Source: Pseudomonas guariconensis (GTDB lineage: Bacteria; Pseudomonadota; Gammaproteobacteria; Pseudomonadales; Pseudomonadaceae). From it: 64,000 bases of DNA. Of the stretch, positions 53,273-60,965 are shown in pieces. Numbering within the stretch: position 1 is the first letter of the stretch; each line of letters opens with the position of its first letter. Under the pieces are notes generated by a model that saw only the letters and a list, made by a program, of their open reading frames with translations, was not told where the DNA came from and made no database searches. Location: positions 475,817 to 539,816 of the forward strand of contig NZ_JAMYBK010000001.1 of assembly GCF_024127895.1 (NCBI RefSeq), given 5' to 3'. The position numbers and the translations under genes are program-made.

Positions 53273-53286
53273 TTGATACAGGTCAA
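53273..53286. promoter_or_regulatory. Fnr/Anr box (TTGAT-N4-GTCAA)
   Basis: TTGAT (53273-53277), ACAG, GTCAA (53282-53286). It lies 59 bases before the Usp start, where an Fnr-type activator at about -41 would fit. Confidence 0.75.
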
Positions 53287-53344
53287 GCGGGCAGCAGGGC
53301 GGAGGCGCAGCATCGAAGCACGACTCCCGAGCATGAGGTGCGCC

Positions 53345-54271
53345 ATGGCCGACCAACAACGACTGCTGCTCATCGCCTCCCCGCTGATGCAGCATACCCC
53401 CGCCCACGAACGGGCCGCGGCCCTGGCCAAGGCCAAGGGCATGGCCCTGCACATCGTGGCGTTCGACTACCTCGAAGGGCTGGCCACGGCCGGGCTGGTG
53501 GATGAGCAGGCCCTGGCGGCGATGCGCCAGGGCTACCTGGAGCGACACCGCCAATGGCTCGAGACCCAGGCCGTGCCGCTGCGCCGCAACGGGCTCACGG
53601 TGACCACCGAGGTCGTCTGGGTGCAGGATGTGCTCGATGAAATCCTCGCCCACCTGCGCGAGTATCCGTTCGCCATGCTCATCAAGGATATCGAGCAGGC
53701 GTCGCGCCTGCAGCGGGCGCTGTTCACCACGCTCGATGTCCGGCTGCTGCGCGAGTGCCGGGTGCCGCTGCACTTCGTCTGTGCCACCCGGCATGCCCTC
53801 CCGCGCAGGGTGCTGGCGGCTGTGGACCTGTCGCGGCCGCAAGACCAGTACGAAGGGTTCAATGACCGCATCATCAGCGAAGCCTTGAAGCTGGCCTTGC
53901 AATGCAATGCGCAGATGGAGCTTCTCTACGTCTACGATCTGGGCACCATGTACCAGGAGGCCGAGACCCTTGCCCGGCGTTCGTTCCTGTTCGACGCCAA
54001 CGCCGCCGAGACCTTGCACGCGGCGCAGGGTGACGAGTTCAATCAGTTGGCCGAACGCAATGGCATTCCTCCCGAGCGCTGCCACATGATCATGGGCGAC
54101 CCGGCCAAGGTACTGACGTTGTTCGTCGGGCATCACGATATCGATGTGGTGGTGATGGGGCGGACCCACCATCGCGGCGTCGCCAGGTATATCGGCAGCA
54201 CGGTCGAACGGATGCTGTACAAGTTGCCGACCAGCGTGCTGGTGATCACGCCGGAGCAGGCGGTGGTGTGA
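53345..54271 (+). CDS. Tandem universal stress protein
   Basis: The 308-residue protein has two UspA domains (about residues 3-150 and 158-305), like UspE. The second keeps VVVMGRTHHRGVARYIGSTVERML. The GST of the ATP loop is kept, but the second Gly of G-x2-G is not, so nucleotide binding is uncertain. The start at 53345 has GAGG six bases upstream. An open frame from 53201 crosses the Fnr boxes and is rejected. Such proteins are strongly induced by Anr under oxygen limitation in pseudomonads. Confidence 0.9.
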   Translation: MADQQRLLLIASPLMQHTPAHERAAALAKAKGMALHIVAFDYLEGLATAGLVDEQALAAMRQGYLERHRQWLETQAVPLRRNGLTVTTEVVWVQDVLDEILAHLREYPFAMLIKDIEQASRLQRALFTTLDVRLLRECRVPLHFVCATRHALPRRVLAAVDLSRPQDQYEGFNDRIISEALKLALQCNAQMELLYVYDLGTMYQEAETLARRSFLFDANAAETLHAAQGDEFNQLAERNGIPPERCHMIMGDPAKVLTLFVGHHDIDVVVMGRTHHRGVARYIGSTVERMLYKLPTSVLVITPEQAVV

Positions 54272-54277
54272 GCGACA

Positions 54278-54403
54278 GGGGCCGCTTCGCGCCCCATCGC
54301 CGGCAAGCCGGCTCCCACAGAGTCCCTACAAACCGCATCATCTAGGGTACGACTCGTACCTTGTGGGGGCCGGCTTGCCGGCGATGGGCTGCAAGGCAGC
54401 CCC
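54278..54403. repeat. REP-type inverted pair
   Basis: GGGGCCGCTTCGCGCCCCAT begins the left arm at 54278, with core ATCGCCGGCAAGCCGGCTCC. The facing copy (GGGGGCCGGCTTGCCGGCGA and on) ends at about 54403. It lies between the convergent Usp and GNAT genes and matches the pairs at 9435 and 16472. Confidence 0.88.
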
Positions 54404-54448
54404 ATGCCGCGTGACTGACCGGCATTGACGCCCGTCCCGCATCGACAC

Positions 54449-54997
54449 TCACTCGCGCAGTGCGAGTTCATGGATGATCTCAGAGACATCCCCGTCCAGG
54501 TAACGGGCAGAAAAGCCAAGCGCCTTGGCAAGCCGGTGCATCCCGTAGTTGCCCGCCAGGTCGCGCGACACCATGCCGTGCAAGCCATCGCTCCGGGCGG
54601 CATCGATCAGGTGCCGCATCAGCAGCCTGCCCAGCCCCTTGCGCCGCCAGGGCTCGCTCACCGCCACCGCGCAGGTGCAGTCCTGGCTGCCGGGGATCGC
54701 CGCGTAGCGGCTCAAGCCGATCTGGCACAATTGGCCTGTGTCATGCACCAGGGCGACGAACACCCTGCACCCGTGAGGGTCCACGTCCATCAGCCGGTCG
54801 ATCATCGACGGCGCGCGGCCATCGAACCCTGCCAGGCGGCGGAAGTGGCGCACGTCGTGGGCCATCGCCCCGAGGAAACGCCGCCCCCGCTCCCGGTCCT
54901 CCTCGCGCAGGGGGCGGATCAACACCGGTGTTCCGTCATCCAGGGCCTCGACCCAATGTGGGCAGGCCAGGTCGTCATCGTCATGCTTGCTGTTCAT
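54449..54997 (-). CDS. GNAT-family N-acetyltransferase
   Basis: The 182-residue protein has the GNAT core: TPVLIRPLREEDRERGRRFL at the start, and the acetyl-CoA loop R-R-K-G-L-G (SEPWRRKGLGRLLMRHLI, about residue 118). It is paralogous to the protein encoded at 56676 (both have VLIRPLRxxDRER and HLIDAAR). It lies in the low-oxygen island, with two Fnr-like boxes 69-120 bases upstream. A regulatory lysine acetylase role is possible, but the substrate is unknown. Confidence 0.88.
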   Translation of the reverse strand: MNSKHDDDDLACPHWVEALDDGTPVLIRPLREEDRERGRRFLGAMAHDVRHFRRLAGFDGRAPSMIDRLMDVDPHGCRVFVALVHDTGQLCQIGLSRYAAIPGSQDCTCAVAVSEPWRRKGLGRLLMRHLIDAARSDGLHGMVSRDLAGNYGMHRLAKALGFSARYLDGDVSEIIHELALRE

Positions 54998-55065
54998 ACC
55001 CTGCTCCCAAGCGCTCGATCCCAGCCGGCAACAAGGTTGTTGTAGAACGCCTGGCTCCGGGCGAC

Positions 55066-55079
55066 CTGACCTGCATCAA
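55066..55079. promoter_or_regulatory. Fnr-like box (CTGAC-N4-ATCAA)
   Basis: CTGAC (55066-55070), CTGC, ATCAA (55075-55079). One half-site departs from TTGAT/TTGAC at its first base. It lies in the divergent region between the GNAT gene (start 54997) and the MBL gene (start 55235). Confidence 0.55.
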
Positions 55080-55103
55080 GTTTCCGGTGTGGCGCGAGCC
55101 TTT

Positions 55104-55117
55104 CTGACCTGGATCAA
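55104..55117. promoter_or_regulatory. Fnr-like box (CTGAC-N4-ATCAA)
   Basis: CTGAC (55104-55108), CTGG, ATCAA (55113-55117), the same variant as the box 38 bases upstream. The repetition of the same variant in one divergent promoter supports a real site. Confidence 0.55.
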
Positions 55118-55234
55118 GCCGGCAGGCGGCGGCGCTTCGATAATCCGTGGACGAGCCGCTTTGGCGGGCATGTCCGATGGCCTGTAGCGCCCTGGCGGTC
55201 AACCCACGCCTGACTGATCCCAGAGGTCGATGCC

Positions 55235-56608
55235 ATGCAGCTTACCTTCCTCGGTGCCACCGGCACGGTGACCGGCAGCAAGTTCCTGCTCGAACGCGGT
55301 GCCACCCGTATCCTCGTCGACTGCGGCCTGTTCCAGGGCTACAAGCAGCTGCGGCTGCGCAACTGGCAACCCTTGCCGATGCCGCTGCATTCACTCGACG
55401 CGGTGCTGCTGACCCATGCCCACCTGGACCACAGCGGCTACCTGCCCGTGCTGGCCCGGGAAGGCTATCGCGGGCCGGTCTACGCCACCCCCGCCACCTG
55501 CGAGCTGGCCAGGATACTGCTGCTCGACAGCGGACGGCTGCAGGAGGAGGAAGCCGACTATGCCAACCGGCGGGGCTATTCCAAGCATCATCCCGCCCGT
55601 GCCCTCTATACCGAAGAGGACGCCCAGCGTGCCTTGAAACTGTTACGGCCGCTGGAGTTGCACCAGCGGGTGCAGATCGCCCCTGGCGTGCACGTCTACC
55701 TGCGTTCGGCCGGGCACATCCTGGGCGCTGCCAGCGTGGAGCTCAGTGTCGATGGCCAGACGCTGGTGTTCTCCGGCGACCTGGGGCGGCCGGAAGACCC
55801 GGTCATGTATGCGCCCGAGCCCATCGAGGCGGCCGACATCCTGCTGGTGGAGTCCACCTATGGCGATCGCCAGCACCCCGCCGGCTCGACCGAGCAGTAC
55901 ATCGCGGATGTCATCAACCAGACCTCGCTGCGCCAGGGCATCACCCTGGTGCCTTCGTTCGCCGTCGGGCGCGCCCAGTTGTTGATGTACTACCTCTACA
56001 AGCTGAAGAAGGACGGGCTGATCCCCGATATCCCGGTCTATCTCAATAGCCCCATGGCCACCGACGCCACGGCGCTGTACCTGCGCTTTCACAGCGAGCA
56101 CCGTTTGTCGGCCGAGGAGTGTGCGGCGATGTACCGGAGCACGCGCATCGTTCGCTCGGTCGACGAGTCCCGCCAACTGGACCAGTTGCGCGGGCCTGCG
56201 GTGATCATCGCCGCCAGTGGCATGGCGACCGGTGGGCGGGTGCTGCACCACCTCAAGGCGTTGGCGCCCAACCCTCGCAACAGCCTGCTGTTCTCAGGCT
56301 TCCAGGCCGGTGGCACGCGTGGGGCGGACATCGTCGCCGGGGCGAGGAGCGTGCGCATGCATGGCATGGACGTTCCCATCAACGCACAGGTGTTCGCCAT
56401 GGAGAATCTTTCCGCCCATGCCGATGCCGACGAAATCATCCAGTGGCTGCGGGGTTTGCGTACCGCGCCCCGGCAGACTTACGTGGTGCATGGCGAGCCC
56501 CACGCCGCCGATACCTTGCGCCGGCGCATCAGCCTCGAGCTCGGTTGGTCGGTGTGTGTGCCGGAGCACTTGCAGACGGTGCCGGTGGGGCAGGGGGAGG
56601 AGCACTAA
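55235..56608 (+). CDS. MBL-fold / beta-CASP RNA-processing nuclease (Ysh1-like)
   Basis: The 457-residue protein has the metallo-beta-lactamase motif H61-x-H63-x-D65-H66 (THAHLDHSGYLPVL), AGHILGAASVEL and FSGDLGRPEDPVM. The beta-CASP part has VPSFAVGRAQ and ASGMATGGRVLHHL, and the C-terminal RMMBL motif is FSAHADADEI. Family members are endo- or exoribonucleases. In pseudomonads such genes sit beside Usp and Fnr genes. A ribosome site AGAGG lies at 55220-55224. Confidence 0.9.
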   Translation: MQLTFLGATGTVTGSKFLLERGATRILVDCGLFQGYKQLRLRNWQPLPMPLHSLDAVLLTHAHLDHSGYLPVLAREGYRGPVYATPATCELARILLLDSGRLQEEEADYANRRGYSKHHPARALYTEEDAQRALKLLRPLELHQRVQIAPGVHVYLRSAGHILGAASVELSVDGQTLVFSGDLGRPEDPVMYAPEPIEAADILLVESTYGDRQHPAGSTEQYIADVINQTSLRQGITLVPSFAVGRAQLLMYYLYKLKKDGLIPDIPVYLNSPMATDATALYLRFHSEHRLSAEECAAMYRSTRIVRSVDESRQLDQLRGPAVIIAASGMATGGRVLHHLKALAPNPRNSLLFSGFQAGGTRGADIVAGARSVRMHGMDVPINAQVFAMENLSAHADADEIIQWLRGLRTAPRQTYVVHGEPHAADTLRRRISLELGWSVCVPEHLQTVPVGQGEEH

Positions 56609-56632
56609 TTACACCGTTGGGCTTGGCAAATG

Positions 56633-56655
56633 CTGGGGCCGCTTCGCAGCCCCAG
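56633..56655. terminator. Hairpin between convergent MBL and GNAT genes
   Basis: CTGGGGC (56633-56639) pairs with GCCCCAG (56649-56655) around CGCTTCGCA. It resembles the outer part of the REP pairs (GGGGCCGCTTCGCGCCCC) and probably ends both transcripts. Confidence 0.55.
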
Positions 56656-56675
56656 ATGACCCACCTGCAGGCAGC

Positions 56676-57245
56676 TCAGACCAAGGCCAGACGGTGAACG
56701 ACCTGGCTGGGGTCGTCCGGGTCCCGCGAGGTGGTGAAGCCATGGGCCTGTGCCAGGTCGCGCATCGCCACGTTCGCGGCCGCGTCGATCGAGTACATCT
56801 GCGTGAAGCCATGGGCCCGGGCGGCATCGATCAGGTGGCCGAGCAGCAGCGATCCCAATCCAAGGTTCTGCCAGGCATCGAGCACCGTTACCGCGCATTC
56901 GCACTGCCCGGTCTCGGCCGCAGCCGCGTAGCGGCTGATGCCCACTTCCTGCAGCTCGCCGTCGACATGGGCCAAGGCCACGTAGGCCATCTGCCGGTCG
57001 TGGTCGATGCTCATCAGTTGGTCAAGCATGGCCTCGCCGGGTTCCTTGATCTGGCACAGGAAGCGAAAGTGCCGCGACTGCGGCGACAGCCGCTGGATGA
57101 ACGCTTTCTCGCGCTCCCGATCCGCGGCGCGCAGCGGCCGGATGAGCACATGGCTGCCGTTGTTCAGGGCTTGGACCCAGTGTTCGCCAGCGGTCTCGGG
57201 AAATGCCAGGTCAGCGGGTGCAGCATGGGGATGGGCAGGGTCCAT
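56676..57245 (-). CDS. GNAT-family N-acetyltransferase, second paralogue
   Basis: The 189-residue protein (GGAGG six bases before ATG 57245) has SHVLIRPLRAADREREKAFI and an acetyl-CoA loop AWQNLGLGSLLLGHLIDAAR, where the usual R/Q-x-x-G-x-G/A reads Q-N-L-G-L-G. It shares architecture with the GNAT protein at 54449. A consensus Fnr box lies 70 bases upstream. Function unknown; a stress-linked protein or metabolite acetylase is likely. Confidence 0.88.
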   Translation of the reverse strand: MDPAHPHAAPADLAFPETAGEHWVQALNNGSHVLIRPLRAADREREKAFIQRLSPQSRHFRFLCQIKEPGEAMLDQLMSIDHDRQMAYVALAHVDGELQEVGISRYAAAAETGQCECAVTVLDAWQNLGLGSLLLGHLIDAARAHGFTQMYSIDAAANVAMRDLAQAHGFTTSRDPDDPSQVVHRLALV

Positions 57246-57314
57246 GGGAGCCTCCAGCAGGTTCGGGAAAGGAGAATGCACCCTGCTGTTTTAGCGCCCT
57301 GCCCAGGGCGCCGC

Positions 57315-57328
57315 TTGATCTTTGTCAA
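57315..57328. promoter_or_regulatory. Fnr/Anr box (TTGAT-N4-GTCAA)
   Basis: TTGAT (57315-57319), CTTT, GTCAA (57324-57328). It lies 70 bases upstream of the GNAT start at 57245. Since the next gene upstream is on the same strand and ends at 57343, the box can only serve the GNAT gene. Confidence 0.75.
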
Positions 57329-57342
57329 GTGTGGTCGCCGCC

Positions 57343-58245
57343 TCAGTGGGCTGCGGCCTTGCGCCACGCCGTCATGAGGGTGGCCAGCACGATCAGGGCC
57401 GCCCCGGCGGCCATCCGCAGCGACGGCTGTTCGCCGAACAGCCACCAGGCGCAGGCGATCGCATACACCGGCTCCAGCGCAATGACCATGCCGGCGGTGC
57501 GGGCCTGCAGGCCGTCCAGGCTCTTGACGAAGAGGAACTGCGACAGCCCGGTGCAGAACACGCCCAGCAGCGCCAGATTGACCCAGTCGTTGCCGTGCAG
57601 GCTGGTGCCGGCCAGGTGGCTGAAGGCGAACGGTGCCACCAGCGCCGCCACCACCACGTTCTGCCAGAACGCCACCTGCATCGCGTCCATGCCGCTGGGG
57701 CGGCGGCGGTTGGCGACCGCCAGCAGGGCGAACGCCAGGCCCGAGGCCAGCCCCCAGAGCAGGCCCATGGTGCCTTGGTCGAGCAGGTCGAAGGACGGCA
57801 CCACCAGCACCAGCCCCGCCGTCACCAGCAACAGCAGCAGGCTCTCGGTGGCGCCGGTCCGCTCGCGGAACACCAGCAGGTCGATCAGCGCGATGAACGC
57901 CGGGAAGCTGGCGAAGCCCAGGGTCGCCACCGCCACGCCGCCGACCTTGATGGCGATGAAGAAAGTCACCCAGTGGGCGGCGAGCAGGGTGCCGGTCAGG
58001 CCGATGACCGGCAGGTTGCGCCAGCTCAGCGCATCGAGCAGACGCGTGCCCTTGAGCCCGGCGACGAAGCCCAGGGCGATGAAGGCGAAGGTCGCCCGGC
58101 CGAAGGTGATGAGGCTGGCATCGGCCTGGATCAGTGCGCCGAGGATACCGGTCAGGCCGAACAGCACAGCGGCGATGTGCGCGGCGAGCAGGGCGTTGCG
58201 ATGGCCGGTCGAGGTCCCGGCGGTGGAAACGGAGGTTGCGATCAT
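57343..58245 (-). CDS. EamA/DMT-family transporter
   Basis: The 300-residue protein has ten predicted membrane segments in two EamA repeats (about residues 20-145 and 160-290). It shows the family patterns RATFAFIALGFVAG and ALEPVYAIACAWWLFGEQPS. Export of amino acids or metabolites is usual in the family. I start at ATG 58245. An ATG at 58281 would add 12 polar residues, and neither start has a strong ribosome site. Confidence 0.86.
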   Translation of the reverse strand: MIATSVSTAGTSTGHRNALLAAHIAAVLFGLTGILGALIQADASLITFGRATFAFIALGFVAGLKGTRLLDALSWRNLPVIGLTGTLLAAHWVTFFIAIKVGGVAVATLGFASFPAFIALIDLLVFRERTGATESLLLLLVTAGLVLVVPSFDLLDQGTMGLLWGLASGLAFALLAVANRRRPSGMDAMQVAFWQNVVVAALVAPFAFSHLAGTSLHGNDWVNLALLGVFCTGLSQFLFVKSLDGLQARTAGMVIALEPVYAIACAWWLFGEQPSLRMAAGAALIVLATLMTAWRKAAAH

Positions 58246-58627
58246 GGCAGTCGAATGGTCTTCACAAGCGCGCGCAGGCACTTCCCAAGGGCGATGCGCG
58301 CGGGGTTTTCGGGTTTGGAGAATTTATCGTTATGGGGTGCTACCGGTTGTCCGGTGCAAAGGGGCGCCGCAGCGTTGGAATTGTGAAGCGAGGCTGCATA
58401 CTCGCGGGTGTCGCGGGGCTGGCCTCTGGCGCAAGGTTCAGCCGATGGGAGAATTATTCGATCAGGGGGCTTTGGCGAGACGGTCGCCTGCGACATGTAC
58501 TTGTCAGATCGCGACGTTGCTTGTGTCGTTGCGCGTCATGGCGACGTGGGTGGTGGCCCAATGACTGTCCGGGGCGCCGGACCGGTCGGAAAGGGGCGCG
58601 AAGCGCCCCAAACGACAGCTCAAAGTC
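58246..58627. other. 382-base spacer, no gene, one terminator hairpin
   Basis: No frame here has a ribosome site and a recognisable domain. A hairpin GGGGCGC/GCGCCCC (58593-58599 with 58603-58609), read on the minus strand and followed by TTTCC, is the likely terminator of the aminotransferase gene. A dyad GGGGCGCCGGACCGG lies at about 58571. The rest should contain the promoter of the EamA gene. Confidence 0.6.
58593..58609 (-). terminator. Terminator of the aminotransferase gene
   Basis: A seven-base-pair GC stem with a GAA loop lies 19 bases after the stop on the minus strand and is followed by TTTCC. It is short but well placed. Confidence 0.55.
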
Positions 58628-59878
58628 TCACCCTGCGTGGGCGAAGCGTGGGGCAAGGCTGGCGGCGGCGGCCTCGAAGCAAGCCTTCATGTCGTCCACC
58701 ACCTCGTCGCTGTGATCGAATGACAGGTAGATCCGCCCATATTGCGACGGCATCATCAGCAGGCCCGCTTCCCGCAGGGCCAGGTGCAAAGCCTTGCTGA
58801 ACCCGGCGTCGCCGACCTCCAGTGCCTGCGCGTAGGTTGCCGGCGCCTGACGCGAAGGCCAGATACCGAACACGTTGCCGTAGCCACTGGTGCTCACGGC
58901 CATGCCCTGGGCGGCGAAGATCTCTTCCACGGCAAGGCGCAGCCCTTCGCCACGCTCGAGCAGGTGCGGATAGTCGGCATCGTCCAGTTGCGCCAGTGTG
59001 CTCATCACCGCCGCGCACGCCATCGGGTTGCCGCTGAAGGTGCCGCCACGCAGCACGCGCCCCTCCTCGAAGCCCGCCAGGATATGTGGCTTGCCGACGA
59101 TGGCAGAGACCGGTACGCCGTTGCCGATGGCCTTGCCGACGCTGGCGATGTCCGGGTCCAGGCCTGCGTGCAAGGCCGCCAGCCCCGCGTGCAGGCGAAA
59201 CCCCATCAGGACTTCGTCGCTGATGACCAGGGCGCCGTGGCGGTGGGCCACGTCCTGTACGTGCGCCAGGTAGCCAGGGGCAGGCATGATGCAGCCGGCG
59301 TTGGCGAGCATGGGTTCGAGGATCACCGCGGCGATGTCGGGGTCTTCGGCGAACAGGCGTTCCACGTCGTCGAAGTCGTTGAAGCGCAGCAGCGTGGTAC
59401 GTGCCGTGGCGGGGCGCTGGCCGTTGGCGAAGCCGGCTTCGCGCGAACTGACGTTACCGAAGCTGACGTCGTCGAACCAGCCATCGAAGCCGGCCGCCAT
59501 CTTGGCGATCCTGCCGCGGCCGGTGAAGGCGCGGGCGGCGCGGCAGGCCAGGTGCACCGCCTCGCTGCCGGAGTTGGTGAAGATGACCTTGCTCAGCGCG
59601 CCGGTGTGCGCAGCGAGCGCAGTGGCGGCGGCATGCTCGCGGACATGCGCCCACGACGGCGAGGGCGAGTCGGCCAGGGCCGCCGCGACCTGGGCAGTGA
59701 CCTGGTCGTTGGCATGCCCGAGCAACACGGCGCCGAAGCCGAGCGCGGTGTCGATGTAGCGACGGCCTTGGTCATCCCACAGGTAGGCGCCCTTGCCCTT
59801 GCGGATGAAGAGGGTTTGCCCGTTGAGTTCGGGCAGGATGCGAGCGGCGCTGGAAACATCGCCAACCAGGTTACGCAT
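58628..59878 (-). CDS. Class-III PLP-dependent aminotransferase
   Basis: The 416-residue enzyme has the class-III features TNSGSEAVHLACRAARAFTG (about 101-120), the PLP-ring Asp in LVISDEVLMGF (D221) and the Schiff-base Lys K249 in VGKAIGNGVPVSA. It resembles glutamate-1-semialdehyde aminomutase and omega-transaminases. The start at 59878 (AGAGG upstream) is chosen over a longer open frame that runs into the LysR gene. With the GabP-like permease and cupin gene it suggests uptake and breakdown of an amino acid or amine. Confidence 0.9.
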   Translation of the reverse strand: MRNLVGDVSSAARILPELNGQTLFIRKGKGAYLWDDQGRRYIDTALGFGAVLLGHANDQVTAQVAAALADSPSPSWAHVREHAAATALAAHTGALSKVIFTNSGSEAVHLACRAARAFTGRGRIAKMAAGFDGWFDDVSFGNVSSREAGFANGQRPATARTTLLRFNDFDDVERLFAEDPDIAAVILEPMLANAGCIMPAPGYLAHVQDVAHRHGALVISDEVLMGFRLHAGLAALHAGLDPDIASVGKAIGNGVPVSAIVGKPHILAGFEEGRVLRGGTFSGNPMACAAVMSTLAQLDDADYPHLLERGEGLRLAVEEIFAAQGMAVSTSGYGNVFGIWPSRQAPATYAQALEVGDAGFSKALHLALREAGLLMMPSQYGRIYLSFDHSDEVVDDMKACFEAAAASLAPRFAHAG

Positions 59879-59952
59879 GGGGACCTCTGTTCTGTCGTTC
59901 GATGAAGAGCCGATGGCGGGATCGGCTCGAAGCCTGTGTGGTTCGGCCACGC

Positions 59953-60864
59953 TCACTGTCGGCGTGTGTCCCAGGGGTTGTGGGCGAGCTTGTGCTCGAG
60001 GAAGTCGCGGAACACGCGGATCCTCGGGCTCAGGTGCTTGCGGTTGGTGTAGATCATGTAGATCGGCTCGCTGCTGTCGCTACTGTAGGGCTCCAGCAGC
60101 GGGACCAGGCGCCCGTCGTGGAGGTCCTGGCCGATATGGAACTGCGCCAGGCGCACGATGCCCGCGCCACCGAGCGCCAGGTCGCGCAGCAGGTCGCCCT
60201 GGGCGAACGTGGCCTTGGGGACCACCGGCACCGTGGTGGGCTCGCCATCGATGAGGAAACTCCAGTTGTTCCAGACGCTGTCGAAGCCGAAGTTGAAGCA
60301 GGTGTGATCGAGCAATTGCCGTGGATGCTCGGGTACGCCATGGCGGGCCAGGTAGTCCGGCGAGGCGCAGACGATCCAGCGGCTCTGGCCGATCTTGCGA
60401 GCGATGCGCGTCGAATCGGGCAGGATGCCACTGTGGATGGCCACGTCCAGCCCTTGATCGAACTGGTCATGAAACTGCGCACCCACCTGGATATCGACGG
60501 CCAGGCCAGGGTAGGCCGCGAGGAATTCCGGCAACCAGGGGATAATCTGGTGCTTGGCGAAGGTGGTCATGGTATGGATGCGCAGCGTGCCACTGACACG
60601 GGTCGGGAACGCCTCGGCCAGTGAGTCCGCCTCGGCCATGGCATTGCTCACCGCTCGGGCGCTGACCAGGTAGGCGGCGCCTTCCTCGGTCAGCGTCAGG
60701 CTGCGCGTGCCACGCTGGAACAGGCGCACCTGCAGGCGGTTCTCCAGGCGGGTGATCAGCTTGCTGATGGCCGAAGGGGTCATCCCGTGGGCCCGTGCCG
60801 CCGCGGAGAAGTTACCGTGCTCGGTGGCCCAGAGGAATGCCAGCAATTGTGAGTAGTTGTCCAT
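59953..60864 (-). CDS. LysR-family transcriptional regulator
   Basis: The 303-residue protein has the HTH GNFSAAARAHGMTPSAISKLITRLENRLQ (about residues 16-44) and the CrgA/DsdC-like effector pattern TLRIHTMTTFAKHQIIPWLPEFL. It lies 75 bases before the aminotransferase start and 101 bases after the cupin gene, all on the minus strand. It probably controls the cluster. Confidence 0.9.
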   Translation of the reverse strand: MDNYSQLLAFLWATEHGNFSAAARAHGMTPSAISKLITRLENRLQVRLFQRGTRSLTLTEEGAAYLVSARAVSNAMAEADSLAEAFPTRVSGTLRIHTMTTFAKHQIIPWLPEFLAAYPGLAVDIQVGAQFHDQFDQGLDVAIHSGILPDSTRIARKIGQSRWIVCASPDYLARHGVPEHPRQLLDHTCFNFGFDSVWNNWSFLIDGEPTTVPVVPKATFAQGDLLRDLALGGAGIVRLAQFHIGQDLHDGRLVPLLEPYSSDSSEPIYMIYTNRKHLSPRIRVFRDFLEHKLAHNPWDTRRQ

Positions 60865-60930
60865 GTTCCTGTCTCCCGTGGCCGATCAGCAGACGGGCAG
60901 TGCTGCGGTGGTCGAGCTGGGCGTGATGTC

Positions 60931-60955
60931 GTCGGGGCTGCACGGCAGCCCCGAC
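60931..60955 (-). terminator. Hairpin after the cupin gene
   Basis: GTCGGGGCTGC (60931-60941) and its exact complement (60945-60955) enclose ACG. It lies ten bases after the cupin stop on the minus strand. No T run is present, so it may stabilise the 3' end rather than terminate. Confidence 0.5.
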
Positions 60956-60965
60956 AGCAGCCTGC

